Assembly (NCBI RefSeq): GCF_019236475.1
Contig: NZ_JAFAIX010000014.1
Coordinates: 124,001 to 188,000 of the forward strand
DNA length: 64,000 bases
Reading direction: 5' to 3'
From: Chitinophaga sp.
GTDB taxonomy: Bacteria > Bacteroidota > Bacteroidia > Chitinophagales > Chitinophagaceae
The notes beneath the pieces were generated by a model that did not search any database, was not told the DNA's origin, and saw only the letters and a program-made list of their open reading frames with translations. The translations under genes and the position numbers were made by a program. Below, piece after piece: positions 9,483 to 18,477 of the stretch (position 1 is its first letter; each line of letters starts with the position of its first letter).

Positions 9483-10373
9483 CTATTTATTACCCAGCGC
9501 GGGATTCTCAAAATAACTATTAAGATATTGACTCGGCGATTTTCCCGTAACGCTTTTAAACACCCGGTTAAAATTGGTAATACTATTGAATCCGCAGGTA
9601 TACGCAACAGTAGCAATATTATCATAATTACCATCTGTCAGTTTTTTACATGCCTCATTAATCCTTACTTCATTGAGAAAGGACACAAAGGTGTGTAAAG
9701 TATGTTTTTTGAAGAACCGACAGAAAGCATGAGGAGTCATGTGGACCTGACTGGCGGCATCTTCCAGGGTAATCGCCTTATCATAATGTTGCATGATGTA
9801 ATTGTAGATATTGCCGATACGGATACCATCATGATCGCTCACTGTTACTTTGTTACTACCAGATGCCAGCGGGGTAATATCCGGGCAACTAGCTAATAAC
9901 CGTAGGAGTTCCACAAAATGCATCAACTGTTCTACGCCAGTACTGTTGCTGATACGCAGCATCTGTCCGGATATTGCAGTAGTTTGTGAGGCAGGTACTT
10001 TAAAACCTCCCTGACGTTGCTGTATGAAATTCTTTAACTGCTTGATTTCCGGCAGATTAAAAAAAGCTGACAAAGCACCTTCGGGATTAAAGAAGATGAC
10101 CAAGGCCATGATCTTTTTCCGACTTCTCGGCAAAAAATATCCAGGGTCACTTTTAAAGATATGAGGCTGGTTGGCCCCCAACCAGAAAATTTCATTCGAG
10201 CGAAAGGTATGCATATTATTATCCGCTACCAATGTGCCTTCCCCTTGTTGAATCCAGCTAAGCTGCACTTCCTGGTGCCGATGCAGATGAGGGTAAAAGT
10301 ATGGTAGCACATCTTGCTGTACGATGATAGATTTATCTAACGCTACTGGTACGGTAAATTGTAAAACTTTCAT
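9483..10373 (-). CDS. AraC-family transcriptional regulator with cupin sensor domain
   Basis: About 296 residues from the ATG at 10371-10373 (M-K-V-L-Q-F-T-V-P); an in-frame start 39 bp upstream is less likely. The N-terminal part has the cupin pattern P-Y-F-Y-P-H-L-H-R-H-Q-E. The C-terminal 100 residues are an AraC helix-turn-helix pair with I-A-T-V-A-Y-T-C-G-F and F-N-R-V-F-K-S-V-T-G-K-S-P. It is divergent from the hydroxyproline catabolic genes (226-bp gap), so it most likely activates them in response to a pathway compound. That link is inferred from position only. Confidence 0.88.
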   Translation of the reverse strand: MKVLQFTVPVALDKSIIVQQDVLPYFYPHLHRHQEVQLSWIQQGEGTLVADNNMHTFRSNEIFWLGANQPHIFKSDPGYFLPRSRKKIMALVIFFNPEGALSAFFNLPEIKQLKNFIQQRQGGFKVPASQTTAISGQMLRISNSTGVEQLMHFVELLRLLASCPDITPLASGSNKVTVSDHDGIRIGNIYNYIMQHYDKAITLEDAASQVHMTPHAFCRFFKKHTLHTFVSFLNEVRINEACKKLTDGNYDNIATVAYTCGFNSITNFNRVFKSVTGKSPSQYLNSYFENPALGNK

Positions 10374-10599
10374 GATGCTGATGGTTGATATTATAGGGAG
10401 ACACGATCTCACTACCCATAAATATTACAAATATTGACCGGAAATGACCGCATAATACTAATTAATAGGTTAAAAAATTGCTACTCCGGGCAAATTTTCT
10501 CCCATAAAGGCAAAACTGGTTAATATCAGGTTACAATTGATTACAATCGGGTAGGTGGACTGATGTTGATTGGAATACTTTTGAAAAAAACTATTGCAT

Positions 10600-11517
10600 A
10601 TGTCGGCTATCGATTGGAAAGGGATATTTCCCGCCATCACTACTAAATTTACTGCTACAGACGAATTGGATCTGTCATTGTTTGAAAGAAATCTGCAAGC
10701 GCAACTGGCAGCAGGGATCGACGGTATTGTACTCGGCGGGTCACTGGGAGAAGCCAGCACACTCACCACTGCGGAAAAAGAAACACTCACCAAGTTCACC
10801 GTCGAAAAAGTAGCGGGTAAAATCCCGGTTGTCTTGAACATCGCGGAAGGCTCCACCCAGGAAGCCATCACACAAGCCAACCTGGCCCAACAATGGGGCG
10901 CCCAAGGTTTGATGCTCCTCCCGCCTATGCGTTACAAAACAGATGAAAGGGAAACGACCACCTGGTTTAAGACAATAGCCCAAGCCACCCCTCTGCCGAT
11001 TATGGTCTATAATAATCCGGTCGATTATAAGATTGAAGTGACGCTCGATATATTTGAACAACTGCAAGAGCTGCCCAATATCCAGGCGGTAAAAGAATCG
11101 ACCCGCGATGTTTCCAATGTAACCCGCTTGATCAATCGATTTGGCGACCGCTTCAAAATTCTATGTGGCGTAGACACCCTCGCCCTCGAGGAATTGATGC
11201 TAGGCGCTCACGGTTGGGTTGGTGGCTTGGTAGCGGCTTTCCCGGCAGAAACAGTAGCCGTATACCGACTGGCAAAAGCTGGCCGTATGAAAGAAGCATT
11301 GGATATCTACCGCTGGTTCCTACCATTACTGGAACTAGACCTCCATCCAAAGCTGGTACAGTACATTAAACTGGCAGAGGCGGAAGCTGGTCTGGGTAGC
11401 GAACATGTGAGAGCTCCAAGATTACTGCTGACAGGGACCGAAAGAGAAAAAGTATTACAGGTCATCCACACCGCGTTGGCAAAACGCCCTTCCCTGCCGG
11501 ATTATCTTTCCCTGTAA
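10600..11517 (+). CDS. DapA-family lyase/deaminase, probable 1-pyrroline-4-hydroxy-2-carboxylate deaminase
   Basis: 305 residues from the ATG at 10600; a TTG two codons upstream also exists. It is a DHDPS/NAL-type (beta/alpha)8 barrel: G-G-S-L-G-E-A-S-T-L near residues 46-55, Tyr137 in Y-N-N-P, and Schiff-base Lys165 in V-K-E-S-T-R-D. In hydroxyproline degradation this family deaminates 1-pyrroline-4-hydroxy-2-carboxylate to 2-oxoglutarate semialdehyde. The family also contains dihydrodipicolinate synthases and sugar-acid aldolases. The specific call rests on the adjacent semialdehyde dehydrogenase, hydroxyproline epimerase and D-amino-acid oxidase genes. The next gene starts 12 bp downstream. 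Confidence 0.85.
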   Translation: MSAIDWKGIFPAITTKFTATDELDLSLFERNLQAQLAAGIDGIVLGGSLGEASTLTTAEKETLTKFTVEKVAGKIPVVLNIAEGSTQEAITQANLAQQWGAQGLMLLPPMRYKTDERETTTWFKTIAQATPLPIMVYNNPVDYKIEVTLDIFEQLQELPNIQAVKESTRDVSNVTRLINRFGDRFKILCGVDTLALEELMLGAHGWVGGLVAAFPAETVAVYRLAKAGRMKEALDIYRWFLPLLELDLHPKLVQYIKLAEAEAGLGSEHVRAPRLLLTGTEREKVLQVIHTALAKRPSLPDYLSL

Positions 11518-11529
11518 CCATCCAAAAAT

Positions 11530-12963
11530 ATGGACAGCATGCATGTAGATACTATAATGCAACAGGCTTCTCAAGCCTTTGAACAATACAAACGGATAAA
11601 ACCGGCACAGCGGGCAGCTTTCCTCGAAACGATCGCGGCGGAAATTGTTGCACGAAAGGATATGCTGGTACAGATGGCAGGAGAAGAAACTAATCTTCCT
11701 GCCGCCAGGTTAAATGGAGAAATTGGTCGTACTACCCATCAACTACAAATGTTTGCTAACCTGATAAAGGAAGGCAGTTGGGTAGAAGCAGTCATTGATA
11801 CCAAGCCCAATATTCGGAAGATGTTAATTCCAGTGGGCCCTGTAGTGGTGTTTGGCGCCAGCAATTTCCCATTTGCTTTTTCAACAGCCGGCGGCGATAC
11901 CGCCAGCGCATTGGCTGCTGGTGCTTCGGTAGTCATCAAAGGACACCCTGCCCACCAGCGTACCTCGCTGTTGGTATTTGAAGCGATACAAGCGGCTATC
12001 ACGCAAAGTGGCATGCCACTCTACACTGTGCAACACGTAACAGGCGATTATCACATCGGCAAAGAACTGGTGATGCATCCCGCTACTACCAGCGTGGGCT
12101 TTACGGGTTCTTTCCAAGGCGGTAAAGCATTAGTAGCATATGCTGCGCAAAGGGAAACGCCCATCCCCGTATTTGCGGAAATGGGAAGCGTTAACCCGGT
12201 GGTTTTGCTGCCAGAAGCGCTACAAACAAGGGCTACAGAACTAGCTACCACCTTCGCCACTTCTATCACCCTCGGAGCCGGACAGTTCTGCACCAATCCT
12301 GGCTTGCTGATTGGTTTGCAAAGCGAGGCTTTCACCCAATTTCAGCAACTGCTCGGTGCAGCCATGGAGCAAACATCGCCACAACGCATGTTGCACCCAG
12401 GTATCCACCAGGCCTTCCTAAAAGGGCGTAGTGAGATGCTAGCGCAACAAGAGGTTAGCTTGCTGGAACATCCTGCTCAGATAGTGGATGATACCATGGT
12501 AGGTCCATCATTGGCACTGACCTCCGGAGCTGCTCTCCTGGCTAATCCAGCGCTGAAAGAGGAAGTCTTTGGACCGCATGCTTTGCTGGTAGCTTGTAAA
12601 GACAAAGCAGAACTCTTACAGGTGCTTAAAAGTTTGAAAGGACAACTCACCACCAGCATTATGGCAACCACCAATGATTTGGCAAACTGGCAAGAAGTAG
12701 TGGAGCTACAAATATCCTTGGCGGGCCGCATCATTCTGAACAATCCACCTACCGGCGTAGAGGTATGTGCTGCCATGATGCACGGCGGCCCTTACCCAGC
12801 TACAACGGATGCTCGCTATACCTCCGTAGGTACCGCCGCTATCCGTCGCTGGGTGCGACCTATCTGCTTCCAGCAGTTTAGCGATGACCTATTGCCAGAC
12901 GAATTAAAGCAAAACAATCCTTGTGGTATATGGAGATTAGTGGATAACACGTTTACCCGGTAA
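11530..12963 (+). CDS. Aldehyde dehydrogenase, probable 2-oxoglutarate semialdehyde dehydrogenase
   Basis: 477 residues. ALDH-superfamily features: F-G-A-S-N-F-P near the N-terminal third, V-I-K-G-H-P, catalytic Glu in F-A-E-M-G-S, and nucleophile Cys254 in G-Q-F-C-T-N-P-G. The sequence resembles the NADP-type branch that includes ketoglutarate-semialdehyde dehydrogenases. It would oxidise 2-oxoglutarate semialdehyde from the previous enzyme to 2-oxoglutarate. A second in-frame ATG three codons in (11539) is an alternative start. Encoded in one operon with the genes on both sides. Confidence 0.88.
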   Translation: MDSMHVDTIMQQASQAFEQYKRIKPAQRAAFLETIAAEIVARKDMLVQMAGEETNLPAARLNGEIGRTTHQLQMFANLIKEGSWVEAVIDTKPNIRKMLIPVGPVVVFGASNFPFAFSTAGGDTASALAAGASVVIKGHPAHQRTSLLVFEAIQAAITQSGMPLYTVQHVTGDYHIGKELVMHPATTSVGFTGSFQGGKALVAYAAQRETPIPVFAEMGSVNPVVLLPEALQTRATELATTFATSITLGAGQFCTNPGLLIGLQSEAFTQFQQLLGAAMEQTSPQRMLHPGIHQAFLKGRSEMLAQQEVSLLEHPAQIVDDTMVGPSLALTSGAALLANPALKEEVFGPHALLVACKDKAELLQVLKSLKGQLTTSIMATTNDLANWQEVVELQISLAGRIILNNPPTGVEVCAAMMHGGPYPATTDARYTSVGTAAIRRWVRPICFQQFSDDLLPDELKQNNPCGIWRLVDNTFTR

Positions 12964-13007
12964 TTATCCACCACATCCTGTATTATTCATTGCAAAAAAG
13001 TCAACCT

Positions 13008-14009
13008 GTGAAACATACTTTTTTTTGTATAGATGCACATACCTGCGGTAATCCGGTAAGACTCGTTGCTGGCGGCGCTCCAGTGCTGGAGGGGAACAAT
13101 ATGAGCGAAAAACGTAACTACTTCCTGGAGAAATATGACTGGATCAGAAAGGGGCTGATGTTTGAGCCTCGTGGTCATGATATGATGAGTGGTAGTATGT
13201 TATACCCTCCTCATGATCCTATCAACGATGTAGCAGTCCTATTCATCGAAACGAGTGGCTGTTTACCGATGTGTGGACATGGTACAATCGGTACCATTAC
13301 CATCGCATTAGAAGAAGGACTGATAAAGCCTAAAACGCCAGGCATCGTAAGAATGGAAGCACCAGCCGGCCTAGTGGAGATCAGTTATAAACAAGAAGGC
13401 AATAAAGTAAAGAGTGTAAAACTAACCAACGTTGCTTCTTATTTGGCAGCAACGGATATTGAAGTGGAATGCCCAGACCTAGGGTTATTAAAGGTAGACG
13501 TGTCTTACGGCGGTAATTTTTACGCCATTGTAGATGTACAGGAAAATTTCCCTGGCATGGAACACTACACCGCGTCTCAATTGATCGGATGGGCAAGGGA
13601 ATTACGGAAACGAATAAACGAAAAACACACATTCGTACATCCAGATAATCCGCATATCAATGGTTGCTCCCATGTATTGTGGACAGGAGCGGTACTGGAT
13701 AAAACATCAACCGCCCGGAATGCAGTATTTTATGGCGACAAGGCAATAGACCGCTCTCCCTGTGGTACCGGCACTTCTGCCCGGATGGCACAATGGTATG
13801 CAAAAGGCAAGTTGAAAAAAGGAGATGAATTTGTCCATGAAAGTATCATTGGCTCTCGTTTTATTGGTAGAATAGAGGAGGAAACCAACGTAGGGGGCAT
13901 CCCTGCCATCCGACCTAGTATTGAAGGATGGGCCAGGGTTTATGGGTATAACACGATTTCAATTGATCCGGAAGATGATCCATATGCTTATGGATTACAG
14001 GTAATATAA
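13008..14009 (+). CDS. Proline racemase family, probable 4-hydroxyproline 2-epimerase
   Basis: About 333 residues from GTG at 13008 (M-K-H-T-F-F-C-I-D-A-H-T-C-G-N-P), which matches where this family usually begins; a TTG at 12990 would add six residues. No ATG is available. Both catalytic cysteines are present: Cys89 in M-C-G-H-G-T-I-G and Cys252 in S-P-C-G-T-G-T-S. Having two Cys marks epimerases and racemases, not the trans-3-hydroxyproline dehydratases, where one position is Thr. It would convert trans-4-hydroxy-L-proline to cis-4-hydroxy-D-proline. The next gene begins 7 bp after its stop. Confidence 0.88.
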   Translation: MKHTFFCIDAHTCGNPVRLVAGGAPVLEGNNMSEKRNYFLEKYDWIRKGLMFEPRGHDMMSGSMLYPPHDPINDVAVLFIETSGCLPMCGHGTIGTITIALEEGLIKPKTPGIVRMEAPAGLVEISYKQEGNKVKSVKLTNVASYLAATDIEVECPDLGLLKVDVSYGGNFYAIVDVQENFPGMEHYTASQLIGWARELRKRINEKHTFVHPDNPHINGCSHVLWTGAVLDKTSTARNAVFYGDKAIDRSPCGTGTSARMAQWYAKGKLKKGDEFVHESIIGSRFIGRIEEETNVGGIPAIRPSIEGWARVYGYNTISIDPEDDPYAYGLQVI

Positions 14010-14016
14010 ACTGACT

Positions 14017-15264
14017 ATGAAAGTAATCATTATTGGAGGCGGCATCATCGGGCTTAGTAGTGCGCTTTACCTACAACAGGCAGGTTGCAGCGTAACGGTA
14101 GTAGACCGCTCAGACATGCTACAGGGATGCTCTTACGGCAATGCAGGCTATATATGTCCAAGTCACTTTGTGCCACTCGCTACACCGGGTATTGTAAGAC
14201 AAGGACTAAAATGGATGTTGAATGCCAAAAGCCCTTTTTATATAAAACCTTCTCTGAACAAGGACTTGGTAAACTGGGGCTTGAAATTCATGAAAAGCGC
14301 CACCCGAACGCATGTAGAACGTTCTGCCGTACCATTACGGGATATATCCTTGCTGAGTAAACAACTCTATGAAGAATGGACCTCCACGCCGGGTATTGAT
14401 TTCTCCTACGAACCCATTGGTATGATGGAGCTTTTTAAAACAGACGAACATGCACATCACGCCATCGAAACAGTAGAAAAAGCGACGGCACTGGGTATTG
14501 AAGCCAAGATACTTGGAAAAGAAGAGCTGAGCCAAATGGAACCAGGCGTTACCATCGAGGCGGCAGGAGCCGTTTATTTTCCTGGCGACTCGCAGCTTTA
14601 TCCCAATCAACTGATGCATAACCTCCGTGGATACCTGGAGCGCTCAGGCGTTCAGTTTATACGTCACCGTGAGGTAACCGATTTTGTAACAGCAGGAAAT
14701 TCGATTAAAGCAGTGAAGGCCTCCGGCGAGGTAATAGACGCTGATCATGTTGTTTTGGCTGCCGGCGTATGGAGCGCCTCCCTAGCGCAACGATTTGGCC
14801 TTAACATACCAATGGTAGGCGGACGTGGCTATTCTATTACCTTTGAAGATGCTCCCTATAAACTGCGGCATTCCATCATTCTCAGCGAAGCCCGAGTAGC
14901 CATCTCTCCCATGAATGGCAATAAGGTTCGCTTTGGTGGTACCATGGAGATCACACCGTTGAACACACCACCCCGTATGCAAAGGGTACAAGGAATAGTG
15001 GAGTCCGTAAAACAGTATTTCCCCTCCTACGACATCCCAGTGCCACCTGCCGAAAAAGTGTGGTACGGCTATCGTCCTTGCAGTGCGGACGGACTGCCTT
15101 ACATCGGTAATTTGTCTCACTATACCAACGTTACTATCGCTACAGGTCATTCTATGCTGGGTATTAGCCTGGGTGCAGCCACCGGAAAACTAGTATCAGA
15201 ACTGGTAACGGGATTACCTACATCCATGGATCTACGGCCTTTCAACCCAGAGCGGTTTTGTTAA
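14017..15264 (+). CDS. FAD-dependent D-amino-acid oxidoreductase (DadA-like), probable D-hydroxyproline dehydrogenase
   Basis: 415 residues. The N-terminal Rossmann motif I-I-G-G-G-I-I-G-L-S-S-A with E/D-ending strand (V-V-D-R-S-D) binds FAD. The C-terminal part has G-Y-R-P-C-S-A-D-G-L-P-Y-I-G and a G-H-S-M-L-G-I motif typical of DAO-fold enzymes. The enzyme would oxidise cis-4-hydroxy-D-proline to 1-pyrroline-4-hydroxy-2-carboxylate, passing electrons to a quinone or other acceptor. Together with the three upstream genes it completes the pathway to 2-oxoglutarate. Glycine or D-alanine oxidation cannot be excluded from sequence alone. Confidence 0.87.
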   Translation: MKVIIIGGGIIGLSSALYLQQAGCSVTVVDRSDMLQGCSYGNAGYICPSHFVPLATPGIVRQGLKWMLNAKSPFYIKPSLNKDLVNWGLKFMKSATRTHVERSAVPLRDISLLSKQLYEEWTSTPGIDFSYEPIGMMELFKTDEHAHHAIETVEKATALGIEAKILGKEELSQMEPGVTIEAAGAVYFPGDSQLYPNQLMHNLRGYLERSGVQFIRHREVTDFVTAGNSIKAVKASGEVIDADHVVLAAGVWSASLAQRFGLNIPMVGGRGYSITFEDAPYKLRHSIILSEARVAISPMNGNKVRFGGTMEITPLNTPPRMQRVQGIVESVKQYFPSYDIPVPPAEKVWYGYRPCSADGLPYIGNLSHYTNVTIATGHSMLGISLGAATGKLVSELVTGLPTSMDLRPFNPERFC

Positions 15265-15299
15265 CCCAATAAATGCGCAATAGATAGCCCTTGCCCGAC

Positions 15300-15995
15300 T
15301 TAGTTAATTAGCTTGCTATTGATCAGACCGATCACCTGCTCTTTATAAGTAGGCCCAATCGGCACTAGAATGCCATTCGACAGTAGAACCGCACCGCCTT
15401 TCAGTCCGGTAATATGTTTAATGGATACAATACTGGATTTCTGAATGCGACAAAAATCATTACACGATAAGCGGGACTCCAGATCTTTGAGGTTGAGGAG
15501 TGTCATTGTTTTCATAGTACCATGATAAATGGTGACATAATTTTTTGCGCCTTCAATCTGAATGATGTCAGAAATATTTATTCTTTCCAGATTCCCTTTT
15601 GTGCCGGTCTTTACGAAAAAATGATCTGCTTCCTGTATAGGGTTTTGCTCCTGGAATTTATGGATCGCCTGCAAGAATCTTTCATAACGGATTGGCTTTA
15701 CCAAGTAATCCACCACATTTAGATTAAAAGCTTCCACCGCGTAATTGGTGTAAGCAGTGGTAAAAATGATGGCAGTCTGTCCTTTCTGATTTGCAGCTAT
15801 TTCCATTCCATTCAATAATGGCATTTCTATATCACAAAGCATTAAATCAATCTCGTGCTGCCGACAATAGTGAATGGCTTCCCTACTGTCGGAAAATGTT
15901 GCCAGCAACTGCAGTGATGGCGTCATGTCAATATAATATTTCATGACGTCAATCGCTGCAGGTTCATCATCAATTACAATAACTTTAATGGCCAT
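15300..15995 (-). CDS. LytTR-family response regulator
   Basis: 231 residues. Receiver domain with acidic pair Asp9/Asp10, phospho-acceptor Asp55 in C-D-I-E-M-P, and Lys in Y-L-V-K-P-I. A LytTR DNA-binding domain follows (about residues 135-231) with F-C-R-I-Q-K-S-S-I-V. Its ATG overlaps the kinase stop codon by one base (TAATG), so the two are translationally coupled and form a cognate pair. Such pairs usually control a few nearby or envelope genes; the S41 peptidase encoded just upstream in the same operon is one possible link. Confidence 0.93.
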   Translation of the reverse strand: MAIKVIVIDDEPAAIDVMKYYIDMTPSLQLLATFSDSREAIHYCRQHEIDLMLCDIEMPLLNGMEIAANQKGQTAIIFTTAYTNYAVEAFNLNVVDYLVKPIRYERFLQAIHKFQEQNPIQEADHFFVKTGTKGNLERINISDIIQIEGAKNYVTIYHGTMKTMTLLNLKDLESRLSCNDFCRIQKSSIVSIKHITGLKGGAVLLSNGILVPIGPTYKEQVIGLINSKLIN

Positions 15996-17152
15996 TATTT
16001 CAAAGGAATAGTAAGTTTAATAAGATAAGTTTCCAAAGTCTCTTCAATCTGCATATCATAACTGCTACCATAGGTCATTTGAAGTCTTCCTCGCATATTT
16101 GAAATACCTAATTTAGTGGAATGAATACCTGTACTGCGAGGCTTTTTCTGATTCTCACAGCTAAAGTGCAGTTGCGTCTCGCTGATCCATAATTTCATTC
16201 GGATTGGTTTGAGCGGATTGGTAGCATCGGCATGTTTCACCGCATTTTCAACAACGGTAATCAAAACAAACGGTATAATCCTCTCCCCACCTAAGTTTCC
16301 CGTCATTTCAAAATTGGTATAAAATCGATCGCCAAAACGGAGTGAATTCATTTGCAAGAACTTCTCTATATAAGTCACCTCATTTTTTAGGAAAACCATG
16401 CCATCCCCTTGTTCATGAGAGGTATCAAAGGCATACTTCATGATTTCTGAAAGCGTCAGAATGCCTTCTGACAGCTCATTTGAATGCGGCAGTGATTTTG
16501 AATATAAATAATTGAGTGAATTGAATAAAAAATGAGGATTTACTTGGGCTTTCAACAATTCGAATTCTGCATCTTTCTTTCCCAGCTCTAGCCTGGCATT
16601 TTCCAATTCTAGTTGCTTGTTCCGCGCCTTCACATCATTTGAAACGGCCACTTTGACGAGTAGAATTGTCAGCACAGATATAATCGCTACCCCCAACAGG
16701 CTATCGGATAAAAATGCAATGGGGTCTGTAAAAAATAAATTAAACGTTTCCCGATAAAAAAAATAATTGATCCCCTGATCGATGAGGAAAAACAATCCTA
16801 GCAATGGGAATATGGCGACAATAAAAGCGATGACCTTTGCTTTTTGAATGGATAACTGGTAGTATAGATTGAAGGTAACAAAGCATAAAAATGAAACTGA
16901 TACAAGCGATATAAATTGCTGAAGGATGTAACTCCCGCTGAATTGCCAGTTGAGCACCCGAAGCCGTAGCTCCGGGTCCTCTAAGCGACTGTTTCTATAA
17001 TATGTTTTGACATTAATGATCACCTGCAATACTGCTAAGCAACTGGCTATTTTCCAATAAGGAATTCTCTGATCTTTGAACAGCTTTTTTAAAAGATAAT
17101 CAACTCCTTTCTCGGCCATATTACTAACAATACATTTTAGTTTTCCATTCAT
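15995..17152 (-). CDS. LytS/YehU-type membrane sensor histidine kinase
   Basis: About 385 residues from the ATG at 17150-17152, which overlaps the upstream peptidase stop as ATGA. Four membrane segments lie in the first half (about residues 35-170), followed by a charged coiled-coil linker and the His_kinase motif N-P-H-F-L-F-N-S-L-N, where His is the phosphorylation site. A weak ATPase module with E-N-A-V-K-H-A and G-I-S-N-M-R-G-R-L ends the protein. It has no large extracellular sensor domain, so it probably senses within the membrane. It phosphorylates the overlapping LytTR regulator. Confidence 0.92.
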   Translation of the reverse strand: MNGKLKCIVSNMAEKGVDYLLKKLFKDQRIPYWKIASCLAVLQVIINVKTYYRNSRLEDPELRLRVLNWQFSGSYILQQFISLVSVSFLCFVTFNLYYQLSIQKAKVIAFIVAIFPLLGLFFLIDQGINYFFYRETFNLFFTDPIAFLSDSLLGVAIISVLTILLVKVAVSNDVKARNKQLELENARLELGKKDAEFELLKAQVNPHFLFNSLNYLYSKSLPHSNELSEGILTLSEIMKYAFDTSHEQGDGMVFLKNEVTYIEKFLQMNSLRFGDRFYTNFEMTGNLGGERIIPFVLITVVENAVKHADATNPLKPIRMKLWISETQLHFSCENQKKPRSTGIHSTKLGISNMRGRLQMTYGSSYDMQIEETLETYLIKLTIPLK

Positions 17153-18180
17153 TTCCGGCTCCCAAACCACTTGATGGCGGCTTGAACGCTCTTATCATTA
17201 TTCAAATGCTCAAAATCAGCACCATCGGTAATTACCTCATCAGGAACAACATCCACCATATACCTCTTTCCCACGCCATCTTCAGCCCATGCGCTCGACA
17301 AACTTAAGGTAAGATCTTTTCTTAAAAAAATAGTCTCATTGCCTGTTATCTGTCCCCGTGTCGGACTTCCGAAGAAACGAGTATTTTTAATAGCCTTCAA
17401 TGCAATGGCCGTATGCTCTCCAGCGCTAGCGGTAAAACCGCTTATCAGAACCGCGACTTTTACCTTTCGCGGAGATACGCTATATTCATTTAGTCGAGTT
17501 ATCTGCATGGTATCATAGAATAAATTACCATTTTTAAAGATCATCTCCTCCTTGATATTACCAAGTTTTGAGAAGGTAAAGCAAACGCCATCAGCGAATA
17601 ACGAAGCTATTCCGCCTATCATAGCAGGGGTACTGCCGCCGCCGTTCAATCGCAGATCAATGATAATCCCTTTCAAGGGTTTACTTTGCAGCATCCATAA
17701 TGAGTCGGAAAGATGCTGGGCAAATACGGTTATATCTCGAAAGGCCGCCTGCATGTCTTCTGATGGCGTGATGGACGTCTCCGGTATAGTAATATAGCCA
17801 TATCTTCCATCTAGCACAGTTGTACGTAATTCGCCGTAACCTTTTTTGTAAGCATCCTTCATCTCCTTACTGATCTTACTCCTTACAAATGCGTAGGCAT
17901 CTGGATTTCCATACCCTTGGCCTTTGTAGGACATGCCACTGTGCATATCTTTGAGCTCTTTCAGCAATAACCCGAAAGCAGGAAATATGGCTTCAACACT
18001 GTCAGATGCAGTTGCATGATAGCGCTGATAAACTTTAGGAGCGATACTATCCCAGTTGGCACTTTGTGAAAATATAGATCGTTCTTTTACCATTGTAAAG
18101 ACAGAATCAAACAATGTTTTTTGTGCATGTAATGCAGTAGTACACATTAAAAGCAGGGCACAAGAGAGTAATTTTCGCAT
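17149..18180 (-). CDS. Secreted S41-family (C-terminal processing) serine peptidase
   Basis: 343 residues. A signal peptide (M-R-K-L-L-S-C-A-L-L-L, cleavage near L-H-A-Q) is followed by an S41 core: I-I-D-L-R-L-N-G-G-G-S and the nucleophile region I-S-G-F-T-A-S-A-G-E. No PDZ domain is evident, as in the shorter Bacteroidota S41 proteins. It acts outside the cytoplasm on exported proteins. Its stop overlaps the kinase start (ATGA), giving a three-gene operon of peptidase, kinase and regulator. The peptidase may create or remove the signal that the kinase senses; this is an inference from the overlap. Confidence 0.88.
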   Translation of the reverse strand: MRKLLSCALLLMCTTALHAQKTLFDSVFTMVKERSIFSQSANWDSIAPKVYQRYHATASDSVEAIFPAFGLLLKELKDMHSGMSYKGQGYGNPDAYAFVRSKISKEMKDAYKKGYGELRTTVLDGRYGYITIPETSITPSEDMQAAFRDITVFAQHLSDSLWMLQSKPLKGIIIDLRLNGGGSTPAMIGGIASLFADGVCFTFSKLGNIKEEMIFKNGNLFYDTMQITRLNEYSVSPRKVKVAVLISGFTASAGEHTAIALKAIKNTRFFGSPTRGQITGNETIFLRKDLTLSLSSAWAEDGVGKRYMVDVVPDEVITDGADFEHLNNDKSVQAAIKWFGSRK

Positions 18181-18477
18181 ACTTCAATTTATTTGAAGGC
18201 TCAAACTACAGTGTGCGTGTGATGTATACAATTCATTTACACCAAATCAAGTATTAGCGGTACCAAAATGGGAATTCAATAGTCATGGCATCCTGCAAAT
18301 ACCAGATACAACCAATGATTAACAACCTTTAAACTGTAGAGTCTATTAAAAAGGAATGTATCCGATCATGACAACGATCATCATAAATGTTTCACAGCTT
18401 CAGTAACTTTCTATAGCATTTCTTTGTTTTAAAAATGTCATTTAATAGGTCCATAGTTTAATTAAAAAACTTAGCTT
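18181..18477. other. Intergenic, divergent promoters expected
   Basis: About 300 bp between the divergent peptidase (-) and flavin oxidase (+) genes. I see no gene, no strong hairpin and no exact -7 consensus. It must hold both promoters. Confidence 0.5.
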
